A stretch of 41,651 bases of DNA. Source: Planctomycetota bacterium (GTDB lineage Bacteria > Planctomycetota > Phycisphaerae > Sedimentisphaerales > Anaerobacaceae). The DNA lies in contig DUZJ01000026.1 in NCBI GenBank assembly GCA_013349615.1, positions 1-41,651 of the forward strand, read 5' to 3'. Shown piece by piece: positions 15,712 through 24,261 of the stretch. Under the pieces are notes generated by a model. It was not told where the DNA came from. It searched no databases and worked only from the letters and a program-made list of their open reading frames with translations. Both the position numbers and the translations under genes were made by a program. Numbering within the stretch: the stretch's first letter is position 1; every line of letters begins with the position of its first letter.

Positions 15712-17436
15712 TCAGCCAACTATGTTAATAGCGCCGGCGGCAGAGATGCGAATTTGCTTTTCGAGGCCTTTGACGGACACAAAGCGGTATTGGTCGGGCC
15801 CCTTGACAACCACATCGTTCTTATCTACGACTATTTCAATATCTTGTTCGGGCTTTCTTTGACGGATAACATTGGCCAACAGAAAGGCTTTCTCGACTCC
15901 GTCACCGGTTTTATAATTTGCGACCTCATCCGGCTGAGCAAGACGCTTGCCATCGTAAATTGAAGTATTGTTCATTTGTTCAAGCCAGATATGTACCTCT
16001 TTGGTTGACATTGAGTCCGCCATTTGGATTGAGACCGGGCTGCGTTCTACCGCGGCCTTTATGAACGGGACCCAATCACAGGTCGCCATATCCCGATATG
16101 CAAAAAAGGCAAGGTCGGCGGTGGAACTACTCTGGCGCAGTTGCTGTAGATAGTCAATTATCTGTTCCCTGCTCTGGTGTACGTGGATTTGAATCGGATT
16201 AGCAGGGATGAAATTTTTGTCCGAAGCCGGCAGCTTTGCTTCTATATGCACAAAGCCAGCCAACTCGTTTACAAACCGCTGTGGTTCAGGGACAACCGGC
16301 TTAATATATTTTCTCAAAACCTCTCTACCTTCTTGCTTTCTCACGTCGATTTTTTGCTTTTCTATCAACTGTTCAAGCTCATCGCAGCGAATTCTGCCTG
16401 GTAATTGATACGGGACAAAAGCCTCATCCGAAACCTCGGCAAGTAATTTTTCATACGTTCTGTCGGCTATTCTGTAATTGCTGCTGTGTTCATAAGAAAA
16501 AAGGACCTCAGCCTCTAAGAATTGTGCCTGTCCGCGGCACTCACGACAGACCTGGAAGAACTTTTGATAGTCTCGATTAGAACGTAAAAAACTTGCAAAG
16601 AGCGGCAGTGTCAATTCCGCCGACAGATATGAACCGAGCTGCCTGGTAAAGTGCTGATAAGTCTTCTTATCTATCGTTGCATCATCATACATACAGTGCA
16701 CATAGCCGGAAGGGTGTGCTGTGATAGTAACGTTTTCGTTCCGCAGCGCCCGCTGGGCTTTGTTGGATATAGCGGTGCCATTGAACCACATCGTTTTCGT
16801 AACGAGCCTACTATTATTGGTCAGAACGCCGCCCTGCATGTCGATGAAATTCTGTGAGTGAAGGGGGGTAAGTATCATATAGATATCTTCCAGAGCAATC
16901 CCACATACGATAAATGCCGCCGCCACATATAAAGCCGCAAGCGATACACATTCGCCGGCCGCCGTATTGTAACCCTGCTTGAGACGAAAGGCGTTCATAG
17001 CCTCAACAGTTTCGGTCTTCCAATATGGGATGATGTCACTATCATATTTATCCAGGCCGAAGTGTCTGCGAATATCAACATCAAAATAATATTTGTCGCC
17101 GTGGTAGCCAAACAGGGCGTTGCTTTGGCTGATATCATCGGACGAAATAAACTTCTCGAAGCGTTTGAGCTCTTTGGCCTTGCTTGTAAGGCCCCAGGTT
17201 TCAAGGTCAAGATTAAACTCGAATTCATCCATTATGAATTGTTTGAGCCGCATCAGTTTTTTGTAGCTGCTTTTGCCCTGAAGCTTTTTGAAACAATCCA
17301 TCCGGCGCCACTGCCAGATAATCGGGCTCATAATATCCGCCAGGACAAGGCTGTACATCAGTTCCGGAAACACAAAGATTTCCATATCCGAGAGCGTTAT
17401 TGCTGATGTATATTTTTCCATTTGCTCTGAATTCAT
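15712..17436 (-). CDS. Protein of unknown function with possible transglutaminase-like core
   Basis: I do not recognise this 574-residue protein. It has no signal peptide. Residues ~160-210 read GECVSLAALYVAAAF...LTPLHSQNFIDM...LTNNSR. A Cys (163) at the start of a hydrophobic helix, a His (193) ahead of an NFID turn and Asp199 or Asn207/208 after it are arranged like the Cys-His-Asp triad of transglutaminase/papain-like folds. The C-terminal half (about 400-490) contains ADLAFFAYRDMAT and looks like a separate alpha/beta domain, and residues 520-574 form a short beta-rich end. It starts eight bases after the arsenate reductase gene ends, with AAAGGA in between, so the two are probably co-expressed. 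It is the last gene of its run before the Rrf2 promoter. Confidence 0.6.
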   Translation of the reverse strand: MNSEQMEKYTSAITLSDMEIFVFPELMYSLVLADIMSPIIWQWRRMDCFKKLQGKSSYKKLMRLKQFIMDEFEFNLDLETWGLTSKAKELKRFEKFISSDDISQSNALFGYHGDKYYFDVDIRRHFGLDKYDSDIIPYWKTETVEAMNAFRLKQGYNTAAGECVSLAALYVAAAFIVCGIALEDIYMILTPLHSQNFIDMQGGVLTNNSRLVTKTMWFNGTAISNKAQRALRNENVTITAHPSGYVHCMYDDATIDKKTYQHFTRQLGSYLSAELTLPLFASFLRSNRDYQKFFQVCRECRGQAQFLEAEVLFSYEHSSNYRIADRTYEKLLAEVSDEAFVPYQLPGRIRCDELEQLIEKQKIDVRKQEGREVLRKYIKPVVPEPQRFVNELAGFVHIEAKLPASDKNFIPANPIQIHVHQSREQIIDYLQQLRQSSSTADLAFFAYRDMATCDWVPFIKAAVERSPVSIQMADSMSTKEVHIWLEQMNNTSIYDGKRLAQPDEVANYKTGDGVEKAFLLANVIRQRKPEQDIEIVVDKNDVVVKGPDQYRFVSVKGLEKQIRISAAGAINIVG

Positions 17437-17443
17437 TTTCTAC

Positions 17444-17893
17444 TTAATATCCTTTCTTTTTGCTTTCGAGTATGTCCGGCAATGTTTCTATAAATGCTCT
17501 TATATCGTCTCGTACCCTTCGGAATACCGCCATAATCTCTTCTTCGCTGCCGGTTGCGAAATAAGGGTCGTCAAATGATTTGTGGACGTGTCTTGTTCGA
17601 CCGGGAAAAATTGGGCACTGCTCTCTGGCATTATCACAGACCGTAACGACATAATCAAAATTGATACCCACAAGCTCATCGACGCCCTTGGAGGTGTGGT
17701 CCGAAATGTCCACGCCAGCTTCGGCCATCACTTTTATTGTCTTAGGATTAACTCCAATTGGGCGGATTCCCGCAGAGTATGCCTCCATAACATCACTCTT
17801 CAAGTGTCTGGCCCAGCCCTCGGCTATCTGGCTGCGACACGAATTACCCGTGCATAGAAACAGTACCTTTATCTTGCCTTTAGTATCGCACAT
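17444..17893 (-). CDS. arsC: Thioredoxin-coupled arsenate reductase, low-molecular-weight phosphatase fold
   Basis: Reduces arsenate to arsenite in the cytoplasm using a relay of thiols that thioredoxin resets. The P-loop CTGNSCRS begins with nucleophile Cys14, with Arg20 closing the loop. The two further redox Cys of the family are present as Cys86 and Cys93 (TVCDNAREQC), and the general-acid Asp lies in KSFDDP. The relay Cys distinguish it from plain tyrosine phosphatases. At 149 residues the length is normal. No arsB, acr3 or arsR is adjacent. A thioredoxin gene occurs at 39691-40044, too far to be linked. It sits between a TIGR02757 gene and the unknown 574-residue gene, all on one strand. 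Confidence 0.92.
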   Translation of the reverse strand: MCDTKGKIKVLFLCTGNSCRSQIAEGWARHLKSDVMEAYSAGIRPIGVNPKTIKVMAEAGVDISDHTSKGVDELVGINFDYVVTVCDNAREQCPIFPGRTRHVHKSFDDPYFATGSEEEIMAVFRRVRDDIRAFIETLPDILESKKKGY

Positions 17894-17939
17894 AGCCTTT
17901 CATCTAAATCTGTCAACAAAGCTACATATACTGACAATA

Positions 17940-18788
17940 TCACTTACAACAAAAAGCGAACAGCTCGCAGTTCTGACAGCTCGGCCGATAGTTACCATCG
18001 CAGTCGTTCACGATACCGATTCTGGTCAATGCAAAATCATACTTGACAGGGTCGGTTGGTTCAATCTCTGCAAAACTTTCTGTTATGTTTAATGCTGTTG
18101 ATAAAGAAACGGTTCTGTGGTCGTGAAGGCCTAAAATCCTGCACAATCGGCACATATGCACGTCAACCGGCACAATGAGCCTGGCTTTATCGACCGATTT
18201 CCACAATCCCAAATCGACATCGTCGTCCCGCACCATCCATCGCAGGAAGAGATTGAGCCGTTTGCAGGCGCTGCCGCCTGTTGGACTGGCTAATAAGTAC
18301 TTCAAGCTACGGCCGATTCGGCCATTATGTTCGCTCGCATACTTGTTTTGCAGCGAATCACAAAATTTCGATAATGCGGGAATGATATTCTTATCGCCGG
18401 GATTGTAGCCCTGGACAAAGAATTTTTCGATACTGCTGAATTTGTCAAGAATGTCTCGTAATAGTTCCAACAAATCTGATATATCATCGCCGGTTGTGAA
18501 ACGATGCTTAAAATCTTTTAGCCTCGCTCTTCTTTGCTCATCAAAGTTTCGCACAAACGCGTTCGGACTTTCTTCCATACGTCCAAGCAGATTGGTCAGG
18601 CTTTTTTGGATTTGTTGCACTCTGCCGTAAGCAAGCAGAGCCGCCAAAAGTGCGACAACTTCCATATCCGCAGGATTGGAGTACTCATATACAAATTGCA
18701 GCGGGTCGCTGCCGATAAATTCCCGGCGGTTATAGCGGGCATAAAGTCTTTGAAGACAGTCTCTGATCTGCGAAGTTCGTTTATTCAC
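17940..18788 (-). CDS. TIGR02757 (DUF2400) family protein
   Basis: Uncharacterised family found across Bacteroidetes, spirochaetes, planctomycetes and others, sometimes compared with helix-hairpin-helix DNA glycosylases. Conserved family segments are visible: DPLQFVYEYSNPADMEVVALLAALLAYG at the N-terminus (residues ~28-55), KRLNLFLRWMVR in the middle and VPVDVHMCRLCRILGL near residue 210. The C-terminus has CDGNYRPSCQNCELFAFC, a C-x7-C-x2-C-x5-C pattern close to the [4Fe-4S] loop of endonuclease III, which supports an Fe-S nuclease-like protein. The start is GTG at 18788, which lies inside the end of the sirohaem protein gene (8-base overlap). Activity is unknown. Confidence 0.85.
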   Translation of the reverse strand: MNKRTSQIRDCLQRLYARYNRREFIGSDPLQFVYEYSNPADMEVVALLAALLAYGRVQQIQKSLTNLLGRMEESPNAFVRNFDEQRRARLKDFKHRFTTGDDISDLLELLRDILDKFSSIEKFFVQGYNPGDKNIIPALSKFCDSLQNKYASEHNGRIGRSLKYLLASPTGGSACKRLNLFLRWMVRDDDVDLGLWKSVDKARLIVPVDVHMCRLCRILGLHDHRTVSLSTALNITESFAEIEPTDPVKYDFALTRIGIVNDCDGNYRPSCQNCELFAFCCK

Positions 18789-19443
18789 CGAGCACCGCTG
18801 ATTTGAAGTTATCGAAACCCATCTTCTCTATCATAGCACCTAACCTCCGACGTGGCTTGCCGTTGGCTTTATAGTATTCTATGATTTTGTCAACCAATGC
18901 AATGGCCTCTTCGGTGCTCAAGTCTTTTGCCAATTCCTGTGCCAGCCTCGGCCGACCGCCACCTTTTCCACCGACAAGCACCTTCCAGCCCTTCGGCAGA
19001 CCCACAAGTCCAATATCCTTTATGCAGGTTTCGGCACATTGGTTTGCGCATCCACTTACACCAAGTTTAAACTTCGCCGGCAACTCCACGCCGTGGTATT
19101 TTTCATCCAGCTTTAGGCCAAGTCCGAGACTGTCTTGAATACCCCGTTTGCAAAACGTTGTCCCCGGACAGGCCTTAACGCTTCTTACACAAAGCCCAAC
19201 TGCCGCACCGGCTTTCATCCCGAGGTCGGACCAGACATTATCGACATCTCCTTCCTTCAAGCCTACTATTGCAATTCTTGCGGCACTGGTTATTTTAAGT
19301 GCCGCTGCGCCGTACTTGTCGGCCACATCAGCTAATTTACGCAGGGTCTGTGGCTTAACAACTCCGCATGGAATATGGGGCGCCACCGCAAAGCTTTGTT
19401 TGTCACGCTGCAATATCACTCCCTTGTCACCGTCTTGTAACAT
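18781..19443 (-). CDS. Sirohaem/[4Fe-4S] nitrite-sulfite reductase-like protein
   Basis: A 220-residue single unit of the nitrite/sulfite reductase fold. An N-terminal ferredoxin-like half (residues ~15-75, ending ITSAARIAIVGL) is followed by the 4Fe-4S/sirohaem half, with Cys92 and Cys98 in ACPGTTFC and Cys132 and Cys136 in GCANQC, the C-x5-C...C-x3-C ligand set. Full-length assimilatory enzymes have two such units, so this short form resembles the standalone proteins whose substrate is unclear. The strong AAAGGAG site seven bases before the ATG supports the start. It overlaps the TIGR02757 gene and follows the sugar kinase gene by 25 bases. Catalytic activity towards nitrite or sulfite is not proven by the motif. 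Confidence 0.88.
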   Translation of the reverse strand: MLQDGDKGVILQRDKQSFAVAPHIPCGVVKPQTLRKLADVADKYGAAALKITSAARIAIVGLKEGDVDNVWSDLGMKAGAAVGLCVRSVKACPGTTFCKRGIQDSLGLGLKLDEKYHGVELPAKFKLGVSGCANQCAETCIKDIGLVGLPKGWKVLVGGKGGGRPRLAQELAKDLSTEEAIALVDKIIEYYKANGKPRRRLGAMIEKMGFDNFKSAVLGE

Positions 19444-19467
19444 TTTTATCTCCTTTTCAAATCCTTA

Positions 19468-20406
19468 TTAATTTATGAATTCTTCCAGGTCTGGGTAAAT
19501 ATTACGTTCAAATTTTTGATTACGAAACATATTTATCTCATCGAGTGTAACTGGAGAAGTAGCACCCTCTTTTGTCGCAACAAGGGCGCCAAGTACGTTA
19601 CCAAACCGGGCAGCCCGGCTAATCGATGTTCCGCGGAGAATATTATGGACAAATCCTGCGGAGAAAGCATCTCCGGAACCTATAGAGTCGTCGAGCTTGA
19701 CTCTATAGCCCGGCACATACACTTTTTCACCTGCGGCGGTCATCGCAAAAGCACCCTTTTCGCCAAGCGTTACCACGCAATGTTCGAGAGACCACCTGGC
19801 CAACATTTCTTCACAAACTTCCGGAATATTTTGGTGTGAGACACCCAACATCCAGCCAAGATGGTGAGCCTCATCTTCATTCAGTTTGAGAATGTCTGCT
19901 TTTTGTAAGGAAAAGCTGACTATTTCCGGATTATAGCAATCTTTTCGCAGGTTTATATCCAAAAACTTCAGGCTTTGACTTGCTCTTTCCAGGAGCTGTT
20001 CGATGGTCTTACGCGCCTTTTCTGACCTTTGGGACAGGGTACCGAAACACAAACAATCGGCAGTCGAGGCGGCATCGACAAGCGTATCAGTCAGCTCAAT
20101 TTGGTCATACGCAACCTTGGGGATGATGACGAAGTCCGGGTTGTTATCTTCATCAAAGCTAACCTGAACGGTGCCGGTCGGCAGGTGTTCATCCCATTGG
20201 ATATAAGTTGTGTCCAGGCCCAGTTGGACAACCTGGTCAAAGGCTTTTCGGCCAAGCTCATCACGGCCAATACGACTTACCATAAGGCCCATATCGCCAA
20301 GCGAATTGACTCGATAGACAAAGTTAAAGGGAGCACCTCCAAGGACAGTGCATGAAGGTAATATGTCCCATAGTAGTTCACCAAATGCCAGTATTGTTTT
20401 TTTCAT
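19468..20406 (-). CDS. PfkB-family sugar kinase, fructokinase-like
   Basis: ATP-dependent kinase of the ribokinase/PfkB family phosphorylating a free sugar, probably a hexose. The N-terminal motif FGELLWDILPS...GGAPFNFVYRVNSLG resembles bacterial fructokinases. The C-terminal ATP/anion-hole motif DDSIGSGDAFSAGF contains the catalytic Asp in GSGD (Ala replaced by Ser compared with GAGD). Length (312 from ATG 20406; a TTG at 20412 is also open) is normal. It follows the di-haem protein gene by 20 bases and precedes the sirohaem protein gene. Substrate is not identifiable from sequence. Confidence 0.9.
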   Translation of the reverse strand: MKKTILAFGELLWDILPSCTVLGGAPFNFVYRVNSLGDMGLMVSRIGRDELGRKAFDQVVQLGLDTTYIQWDEHLPTGTVQVSFDEDNNPDFVIIPKVAYDQIELTDTLVDAASTADCLCFGTLSQRSEKARKTIEQLLERASQSLKFLDINLRKDCYNPEIVSFSLQKADILKLNEDEAHHLGWMLGVSHQNIPEVCEEMLARWSLEHCVVTLGEKGAFAMTAAGEKVYVPGYRVKLDDSIGSGDAFSAGFVHNILRGTSISRAARFGNVLGALVATKEGATSPVTLDEINMFRNQKFERNIYPDLEEFIN

Positions 20407-20426
20407 ATACAACGCATCCGTTCGGT

Positions 20427-23003
20427 CTAAGGTTCAGCCACTGTGGCTGTTAGTGTTTCGATGTTCTTACGTTCTATCTCCTCCATGCGTTCGCGCTTTT
20501 TCATAAAATGGTTGTACTTATCAACCTCTTCTTGCGTCCATGCGTTGGCCTCGATATAGTCCCCACAGTATGGCACGAGCAGGTCGATCCAGCAGGCAAT
20601 CTTGTCCATCTCTTCCTGCGAGAGTTCCACATCCTCATGTCCCTCTTCAAGCATGGTTATGAGCTTGCTTTTGGCAGCACCCTTGTAGTAGGGCGGCAGC
20701 ATTGTGGGAACCGACATATTATTAATCCAGTTCACGAGTGTGCTATCCTGGTTGCCTTTATAATAAGACTGGTTCGGTCTTCCCTCCCGACGCGCTTGGG
20801 TCAAAGCCAGATAAGACTCGCTCCACTTCCGCTTGGAATTCTTATCAACAATTTGGTTTCCAGAGAGACTAAGAGGCTCAGTTTCTCTGCCGGTGTGGCA
20901 TTTGACACAGTTGCGGTCAAGAATCGGCTGAATCTCTGTATTGAAACTGAAGCCCCGCGGCGGCCCGTAAAACGGTTTGAGGAACTGAGAGCCCGTTTTC
21001 AACGCCAAGGTCTGCCGGCTAAGCGCAGGCGTCTCATTTTTATTTTCATGACAGCCAATACACGAGAATGTCTCCCCAGGCTGTAACGTGGACCAACTTC
21101 GCATCGTCTGGACTGCGTGACCCTTCTCATCCAATGCCTGAAAATAGACCGGCGTGCGGGCCGGCACCGTAAACATAGCCGAGCCGTCCGCATAAACAGT
21201 GGCGTCACCCAAAACTACTTTCACATCCCAGCTTGTGTTACCGACTCCAACCGGCGTACTGGATAGTGAACCACCGCCAGGTCCACTATTGCGTGTATCG
21301 CCAATACCAGCCGCCCGATACTCTAAAGCAACAACACGAAGTCTCTTAATTGTACCTCGTGGAATCCCCTGCAAGCCTGGTCCAATGTACACATCCTGCA
21401 TATAATACGTCCCCGTTTTCTTGCGGTAGTCCGCGAGACTCGGCCGAACATGCGGCCTCCTGCGCGCGACAAGCGGTATGGGCTGGTTACAGGAAATCTT
21501 TGAATCCACGACAAGCATCTCCCGTCGACCGTCAATTGTCATAAAATAAATGGCATAGGGGCGAACGTAGCGTTGATTTGGGCTGCCTTGCGGGTCATAG
21601 GCAACGAGAAATTCCGTCTCGCTCAATGGATAGGGGTACTGAAACTGGTCCCCATCCTGGCCATAAGCATCAATGCGGACAGCCTCGGCTTCACGAACCG
21701 GAGCGATAAACCGCACGCCGGAAGCTTCCTGCCGGCCTTTGCGGGTATCGATAATGGCAAGTTTGCCTCGTTGATGTGTATGATGTCCGGAGAGAATTGC
21801 GACTAGCTTTTGTGTGCCTGGGATAGAGCGGGCGTGCAGGATTGTGGTGGGAAACCACGAGTTGTTGCCATAGTACTCAGTCTGCCCGGTGCCGTCCGGA
21901 TTCATCTGAAATAGTCCCTGCGGGTATATCTGGCCTCGGTCGTTATATTCCCACCGCGTGTAAATCACGCGTCCATCTTCAGTAACAGTAGGCAGGTTCG
22001 TGTGGACCTGGTCGAAGGTCAGCCGCCTCAGATATCTGCCATCCTTATTACATACATAAAGATTGCTGACCTCCGTCCACCAGCAATCAACAATCTGAAC
22101 ACAGCGGGTAGAATTGAAGATAATGTCGTCGTTCGGCAGATAAGCCCCTTCGTAATCGGCAAAACCAAGTCCAAATGTCAACTGCCGTACATTGCCGGTT
22201 TCCAGTCCCATCTCATAGAGGTGATAGTCGTCCCCTCGGTCCGACTTCTTCCAGGCAAACAGGATACGCCTGCCGTCGTATGAAACATCCGGGTCACGAA
22301 TTACACCATCAGGCTCATTGATTAGCGTTCGCACTTTGCCGTAACAGCCGTCCATTTCCAACAGGCAAAGAGCCGAACCGGGGGTAAAATTCCGCTCATG
22401 CTGTGCATCGGATTGGCCCTCGGTGTACGCATAATGTGAGCCGCCCATATTGAAATGCTTCGTAAATACAATCTTTTTACATTTCTTCAGAAGCGGTCGC
22501 AGACGAATCCAGCGTCGTCTTTCACAGGCCTCGACATACAGGTTTAACCACCGCTGGTCGGTTGGCGATATGTCGGACTGACAAAGATGCTCGTAATCAG
22601 CAACCAACTTCTTCGCATCCGGTGCAAGCTCAGCCAGCACCTTTACTATTATCTTTCTCTCGATGTCGCTGTTATCACCACGACTGAACCATCTATGGAA
22701 GTCCATCCCATAATCCTGATACGTCCAGTCGCATTGAATGGGGAAATCTTTTTCGATATGCTTCCACATCTCTTTTTGAATTTTGTTCTTTTCTTGCCGT
22801 GGTATCTTCGTTTTCTCCAGCACAGCGCGCGATGTTAGGACAGTCCGCTGCCAAGTGTCCTTTTTTTCGTACAGGTAAGAGATGTCAAACTCGCCAGTCG
22901 CATCTGTGATTGATGGCAGCATTATACTTGCCAACACTCCATACGCAGTGAGCAAGAATACGCTTGTTGTCTTTTTTTGTCCTCTTCTCATCTTTGACAG
23001 CAT
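20427..23003 (-). CDS. HzsA-related di-haem protein with PD40-like repeats
   Basis: Exported protein of ~859 residues resembling the hydrazine-synthase-alpha-related family that is common in planctomycetes but not confined to anammox species. After a signal (MRRGQKKTTSVFLLTAYG) comes an alpha-helical stretch, then a beta-propeller with TolB/PD40-like repeats (DPDVSYDGRRILFAW; LPTVTEDGRVIYTRW), and a C-terminal cytochrome c part with two haem sites, CIGCH (about residue 648) and CVKCH (about 699). A proximal tail ends in charged helices. The ATG at 23003 is chosen because the promoter at 23077-23105 rules out the longer frame; the ATG at 22991 is an alternative. It heads the run continuing to 15712. 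Redox partner and substrate are unknown, and the other hydrazine synthase subunits are not present. Confidence 0.85.
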   Translation of the reverse strand: MLSKMRRGQKKTTSVFLLTAYGVLASIMLPSITDATGEFDISYLYEKKDTWQRTVLTSRAVLEKTKIPRQEKNKIQKEMWKHIEKDFPIQCDWTYQDYGMDFHRWFSRGDNSDIERKIIVKVLAELAPDAKKLVADYEHLCQSDISPTDQRWLNLYVEACERRRWIRLRPLLKKCKKIVFTKHFNMGGSHYAYTEGQSDAQHERNFTPGSALCLLEMDGCYGKVRTLINEPDGVIRDPDVSYDGRRILFAWKKSDRGDDYHLYEMGLETGNVRQLTFGLGFADYEGAYLPNDDIIFNSTRCVQIVDCWWTEVSNLYVCNKDGRYLRRLTFDQVHTNLPTVTEDGRVIYTRWEYNDRGQIYPQGLFQMNPDGTGQTEYYGNNSWFPTTILHARSIPGTQKLVAILSGHHTHQRGKLAIIDTRKGRQEASGVRFIAPVREAEAVRIDAYGQDGDQFQYPYPLSETEFLVAYDPQGSPNQRYVRPYAIYFMTIDGRREMLVVDSKISCNQPIPLVARRRPHVRPSLADYRKKTGTYYMQDVYIGPGLQGIPRGTIKRLRVVALEYRAAGIGDTRNSGPGGGSLSSTPVGVGNTSWDVKVVLGDATVYADGSAMFTVPARTPVYFQALDEKGHAVQTMRSWSTLQPGETFSCIGCHENKNETPALSRQTLALKTGSQFLKPFYGPPRGFSFNTEIQPILDRNCVKCHTGRETEPLSLSGNQIVDKNSKRKWSESYLALTQARREGRPNQSYYKGNQDSTLVNWINNMSVPTMLPPYYKGAAKSKLITMLEEGHEDVELSQEEMDKIACWIDLLVPYCGDYIEANAWTQEEVDKYNHFMKKRERMEEIERKNIETLTATVAEP

Positions 23004-23076
23004 TTTGAAGGGTGGGGGTAATACATTCACACCTTTGTCTTTTCCAAGCTTGATTGGACTTAAGTTTCTAATCGTT

Positions 23077-23105
23077 ATAATAGCGGAATCAGTCGGCCAA
23101 TTCAA
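23077..23105 (-). promoter_or_regulatory. Promoter of the HzsA-related operon
   Basis: On the minus strand TTGAAT (23105-23100), 17 bases, TATTAT (23082-23077). Transcription would begin near 23070, about 65 bases ahead of the ATG at 23003. Confidence 0.6.
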
Positions 23106-23243
23106 ACGCTTTTTGCGAATGAGTGATATATCCGGGTGTCATAAGTAAACTCAGAACTAAAAGTCTTTTATTTGGCTGCTTACTGATTATAATGGCCTAT
23201 TAGTTGTGGAAGATAAGGTTTTCTGAACATACAATTTAGAGTT

Positions 23244-24197
23244 ATGAGAACGCTAATATACGGTGGTGGTGCAGTTGGACTCGGTATTGCGAGCTGTCTG
23301 CTAAAATCTAAAGACCAGGTTGATATTGTTGCCAGAGAAAGTACAGTCTTAGCTTTGCGCAAACACGGCTTGGTAAGAACAGGGATTTGGGGCGATTACT
23401 CCGCAGGGCCGGCGGCATTCGCCGGCTATACATCTTTAAGCGAGCTCGGAACAAGAGTTTACGATTATATACTCGTGTGCACAAAATCTTTCGATTCCTT
23501 TGAAGCGGCAAAGGACCTTTCTCAATGCGAGTGGCTATTTGGTGAGAAGACAAGAATCGTACTTTTTCAAAATGGATGGGGCAATGCAGAAGTATTTTCG
23601 TCCTTCTTCAAGCCGGAGATGATTTTCAATGCGCGTGTAATAACTGGATTCAGCAGGCCGAAAAACAACGAAGTTACTATAACAGTACACGCAGATTCGA
23701 TTCATATCGGCAGTTTATTCAGCAGTGATTTGGCGTGTATTGAAAACTTGTGCCAATCTATCGACAAAGGGGGCATTCCTTGTGAAGTAACCAGCAATAT
23801 CGAAAAAGACCTTTGGGCGAAAATGCTCTACAACTGCGCTCTGAATCCTCTCGGCGCTATTCTCGATGTTCCATACGGAGTATTAGCAAAAAAGGAATCT
23901 GCCCGAATTATAATGAAAGGCATTGTAGAGGAAGTTTTTGACGTTATGAAAGCGGCAGGGTGTGGAACACATTGGCAGTCGCCGAAGGATTTTCTTGAAG
24001 TTTTCTATAAAAAACTTGTGCCTGATACAGCCGAACACAAATCTTCAACCCTGCAGGATATCCTCGCAAAAAAAACGACCGAGATCGATGCGTTAAATGG
24101 GGCTGTAATTAAATTAGCTGAGAAATATGGATTGCGTGTTCCATATAATTCAGCCATCTACAATATCGTAAAGTTTATTGAAGCCAAAAGCTCTTAG
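23244..24197 (+). CDS. panE: 2-dehydropantoate 2-reductase family protein
   Basis: NADPH-dependent reduction of ketopantoate to pantoate in pantothenate/CoA synthesis is the reference reaction of this family. The Rossmann motif YGGGAVGLGIAS starts at residue 6. The catalytic segment DLWAKMLYNCALNPLGA contains Lys193 and Asn197, which align with the family Lys and Asn. The C-terminal helical domain carries a later Asn-rich hinge (EIDALNGAVI) that normally contacts the substrate. Length (317) is normal. A TATAAT at 23188-23193 without a good -35 could be its promoter. Other panE-like proteins act on different 2-keto acids, so the gene symbol is provisional. The next gene, a sugar isomerase-like protein, is 64 bases downstream and may be co-transcribed. 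Confidence 0.85.
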   Translation: MRTLIYGGGAVGLGIASCLLKSKDQVDIVARESTVLALRKHGLVRTGIWGDYSAGPAAFAGYTSLSELGTRVYDYILVCTKSFDSFEAAKDLSQCEWLFGEKTRIVLFQNGWGNAEVFSSFFKPEMIFNARVITGFSRPKNNEVTITVHADSIHIGSLFSSDLACIENLCQSIDKGGIPCEVTSNIEKDLWAKMLYNCALNPLGAILDVPYGVLAKKESARIIMKGIVEEVFDVMKAAGCGTHWQSPKDFLEVFYKKLVPDTAEHKSSTLQDILAKKTTEIDALNGAVIKLAEKYGLRVPYNSAIYNIVKFIEAKSS

Positions 24198-24261
24198 GAG
24201 CCTGCTACTTGAGTAGGATTTTAGTAAGAAGTTTTTTTCAGAAAGCAAGAAAGGAAAGGTT

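Noticed and set aside
20427-23003. Anammox hydrazine synthase
   Set aside because: Only an alpha-like relative is present, without beta/gamma subunits or other anammox genes; such proteins occur widely in planctomycetes.
23004-23105. Long N-terminus of the HzsA-related protein
   Set aside because: Covers the likely promoter and would place 34 residues before the signal peptide.
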